From positions 3,437,874 to 3,501,873 of the forward strand of contig SDUX01000002.1 of the NCBI GenBank assembly GCA_008729055.1: DNA of 64,000 bases, in the 5' to 3' direction. Positions 61,779-64,000 of the stretch are shown here, piece by piece. Both the position numbers and the translations under genes were made by a program. The stretch is from Pyropia haitanensis (taxonomy: Eukaryota; Rhodophyta; Bangiophyceae; Bangiales; Bangiaceae). Under the pieces are notes generated by a model, which did no database searches, was not told the DNA's origin, and saw nothing but the letters and a program-made list of their open reading frames with translations. Numbering within the stretch: the stretch's first letter is position 1; each line of letters opens with the position of its first letter.

Positions 61779-64000
61779 CTAGTCGACCTTCCCTCAAGCA
61801 CAGACTCAAGCGTCCACCCGACATATTTGTCGACAAGGAGATCATCACTTTACTGGACAAGGCCGAGAGATTCGAGGGTGCCTGCATGGACATCGGAGCG
61901 GAGAAGACGGTTGTCGGCAAGAGGCAGGCTGAGGCCTACCTTGCGAGCCACAACCCGGGTGTGACGCTGGGCAACAAGAGCGGGATGGTGTACCGGTTCG
62001 GTGGCGGGCGACATCCGTGTGTCGGGACGGTGGCGGTGCGCATACCCATCACCGACAGCTTCATGATTTTGATTGAGATCGACGTGGTGGCTATCAACGT
62101 GCCGCTACTATTGGGACTTGACTTCCTCGACAGGCACAACATGTACGTGAACAACACAACCAACCGGCTCGTGTGCGTGAACGAGGGCATCCAAGTACCG
62201 TTGGTGCGCAAGATGGGGCACATTTTCTTCGAGTGGGAGGCGGAGATACTATACACCTTCCCGGAGCTGCAGCGCATTCACAAGCACTTTTTCCACGCCA
62301 ACTCGGAGCGACTGTACGCTCTCATGAGGCGGGCCAAGATTGACGACGCGGTGCCGCTGACCCTCAGCAGCTGCAGGATGTCGCTGACGCCTGTGACGTC
62401 TGTCAGCGCCTAGGGAAGGAGCCCAACCGCTTTAGGGTGGCACTCCCCCACGAGGACGTGTGCTTCAACCGGCTAGTGCTGTTGGACCTCATGTTTCTGG
62501 AGGGGGAGGCCGTTCTACATGTGGTGGACGCCGACACCCTCTGGAGCGCGGCCGGTTTTATGGGCGATGGCCAGACGGCCGATGCCACGTGGGACCTATT
62601 CGTCAAGATTTGGGTGGCCGCGTATGTTGGATACCCACAAGAGCTGCACGTCGATCAAGGGCCGCAGCTGCAGGCACCGCAATGGAGGGCACGAGTTGAG
62701 GCGGCTGGCATCAAGCAACGGGACTCGGGTGTTGAGAGCCACAACTCCCTTGGTGCAGGTGAGCGCTACCATGCGTTTCTGCGCCAGATCTTCCGGCGCG
62801 TGCGTGCCGCGCACCCGACCATTGACAAGGGTCAAGCCTTGTCCCTGTCCGTGTGGGCCATGAACCAGACAGCGGGGCCGATGGGTATCTCTCCAGTTCT
62901 CCTCGTGTTTGGCATCAACCCCCGCATGCCGGTCAACCCCGTCGACTTGCCGATGCAGCGGGAGCGGAACAAGGCGTTGGTGGAGGCCCGCGCGGACATG
63001 GTCAAGCACGTCGCTCGTGCGCGGCTAAGTACTGCCGTACGGCGCAACGTCCCGAAGGCGTCCAACACCGAGATCAGCCCGGGCATGCGCGTCCTCGTGT
63101 ACCGCGAGAAGCCTGTGGACGAGTGGCAAGGCCCGTACACGGTGCAGGGTCACGATGGCAAGCAAGTGTGGCTGGACATCAACGATCGCCTCAAGTTGTT
63201 TTCAATTGACAAAGTCAAGGAGTACTTACCGCCTCTTGAGACGACCGAGGAGACGCCAGCCGACGTCGCGACTGATACTGTTGGCAACGAGGACATGGGC
63301 AACGTCGTCGACGCTATCATCGCTGGGGACACCTTGGTGTGCAGCCTGGGCCAGCGCCTGGGGTACATTCAAGAGAGGGCCTACCGCGACACTCAGGCCG
63401 AGGCAGAGACGCCCTCCCGGATTTTCAAGACTGAGGTCCTCAAGCCAGAGGACCCTCGGGTTTCAACAGCTGAGGCTAAGGCTGCGAGGCTGGAGGAGGC
63501 CAGCGGACTCGTGAAGCGTGGGGCATTCAAGAAGGTGCGAAGAGACTCGCTGCCTGCTGACGCGTCCATCCTCAAGGGCCGCTTTGTCGACGCGATCAAG
63601 CACGTGGGGACGAACAACGCCAAGTTTAAGTCGCGCTACGTCCTCCAGGGGCACAACGACAAGGAGAAGCCTTTTATCGTCCACAACATCTCCACCTTGC
63701 GCCAGAGTTCCACCAAGATTATCTTGTCGACCAGTGCCGTGCTCAATTTTCGCATCTTTTCGCACGACGTGAACCAGGCGTACCTGCAGAGCAAGGAGAG
63801 ACTCACGCGTACCATCTACCTGCAGCCGCGCCCAGCCGATGCCGAGCTGTTTGGCGTCGGTGACGGCGAGGTACTGCTGCTCCTCCTGCCCTTATATGGG
63901 ATGTGCGACGCTGGAGACTACTGGGCGGTGACCTTAACGGGTCACGTTAAGGACGACCTGGGTATGGTCCCCCTGACGGGAGATCCGTCACTCTTCATCA
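61751..64000 (+). CDS. pol: Copia Pol, copy 2 (one frameshift, 3' end outside window)
   Basis: The protease region is as in copy 1. One A is missing near 62365, after which the frame stays open from 62371 to the window end. Integrase is complete here: the second Asp in HVDQGPQL and the Glu in SLGAGERYH are separated by 35 residues, a DD35E site. A variable linker follows (about 63240-63600). Reverse transcriptase then begins with KFKSRYVLQGHND, STKIILSTSAVLNFRIFSHD, and DVNQAYLQS carrying the first catalytic Asp. LYGMCDAGDYW is the copia counterpart of LYGLKQAPRxW. The paired-Asp catalytic motif and RNase H lie beyond 64000. Confidence 0.88.

Larger units (their letters stand above)
58715..64000 (+). 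mobile_element. Ty1/copia LTR retrotransposon, copy 2 (runs off window)
   Basis: It begins with the same TGTGATTACGCC end as copy 1, at an offset of exactly 5483 bases that holds to gag. It carries LTR region, leader repeats, gag, protease, complete integrase and the first part of reverse transcriptase, and is open at 64000. Four single-base length differences from copy 1 break gag and pol. No base substitution was noticed in the stretches I compared by eye. Confidence 0.9.

Overview
This window looks like nuclear DNA of a high-GC eukaryotic alga. Genes sit singly on both strands, are long, and have no or few introns. They encode plainly eukaryotic proteins (ribosomal protein eS26, a USP7-type deubiquitinase, TAP42, a PEX13-like peroxin, GET3). 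Two encode likely plastid proteins (YbaB/EbfC and an ACR-type ACT-domain protein), and LSD1-type zinc fingers and a Ty1/copia element are also present. A Bangiales-type red alga (Porphyra/Pyropia-like) fits the high GC, sparse introns and copia element. This is inference, and no rRNA or plastid marker is present to settle it.

Layout. 0.5-5 kb: a large ionotropic glutamate-receptor-like gene (-). 6.6-7 kb: a small acidic ORF (-). 7.6-8.2 kb: two MITE-like elements in opposite orientation. 8.8-10 kb: an ACT-domain protein (+). 13.1-16 kb: a HEAT-repeat phosphatase regulator resembling PP4R1 (+). 16.3-18.8 kb: an LSD1-type three-zinc-finger protein (-), whose exons I assembled by joining three reading frames. 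18.9-23.4 kb: extremely GC-rich low-complexity DNA with G and C runs of up to 29 bases. 24.3-26.3 kb: a GET3/ArsA ATPase with two complete domains in one chain (+). 26.7-31.5 kb: a USP7-like deubiquitinase (-) with a 36-nt first exon. 33.2-35.7 kb: a two-finger C2H2 factor (+). 36.5-37.8 kb: a PEX13-like protein (+). 38.6-44.2 kb: four genes in a row on the - strand (eS26, TAP42, a TauD/clavaminate-synthase-like dioxygenase, YbaB/EbfC with three exons). 48.9-49.9 kb: a HAD-like protein (+). 53.2 kb to the end: two nearly identical copies of one Ty1/copia retrotransposon in the same orientation. The first is cut off inside integrase beside a 557-base assembly gap. The second carries four one-base length differences and runs off the window inside reverse transcriptase.

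No operon-like pathway is visible. The genes are ordinary single-copy housekeeping or regulatory genes. Loose functional links are phosphatase 2A/4 control (PP4R1-like, TAP42), plastid function (YbaB, ACT protein) and membrane protein or organelle biogenesis (GET3, PEX13-like). Five introns could be placed with matching phases; four begin GTACG rather than GTAAG. I could not confirm any tRNA, rRNA or CRISPR array.
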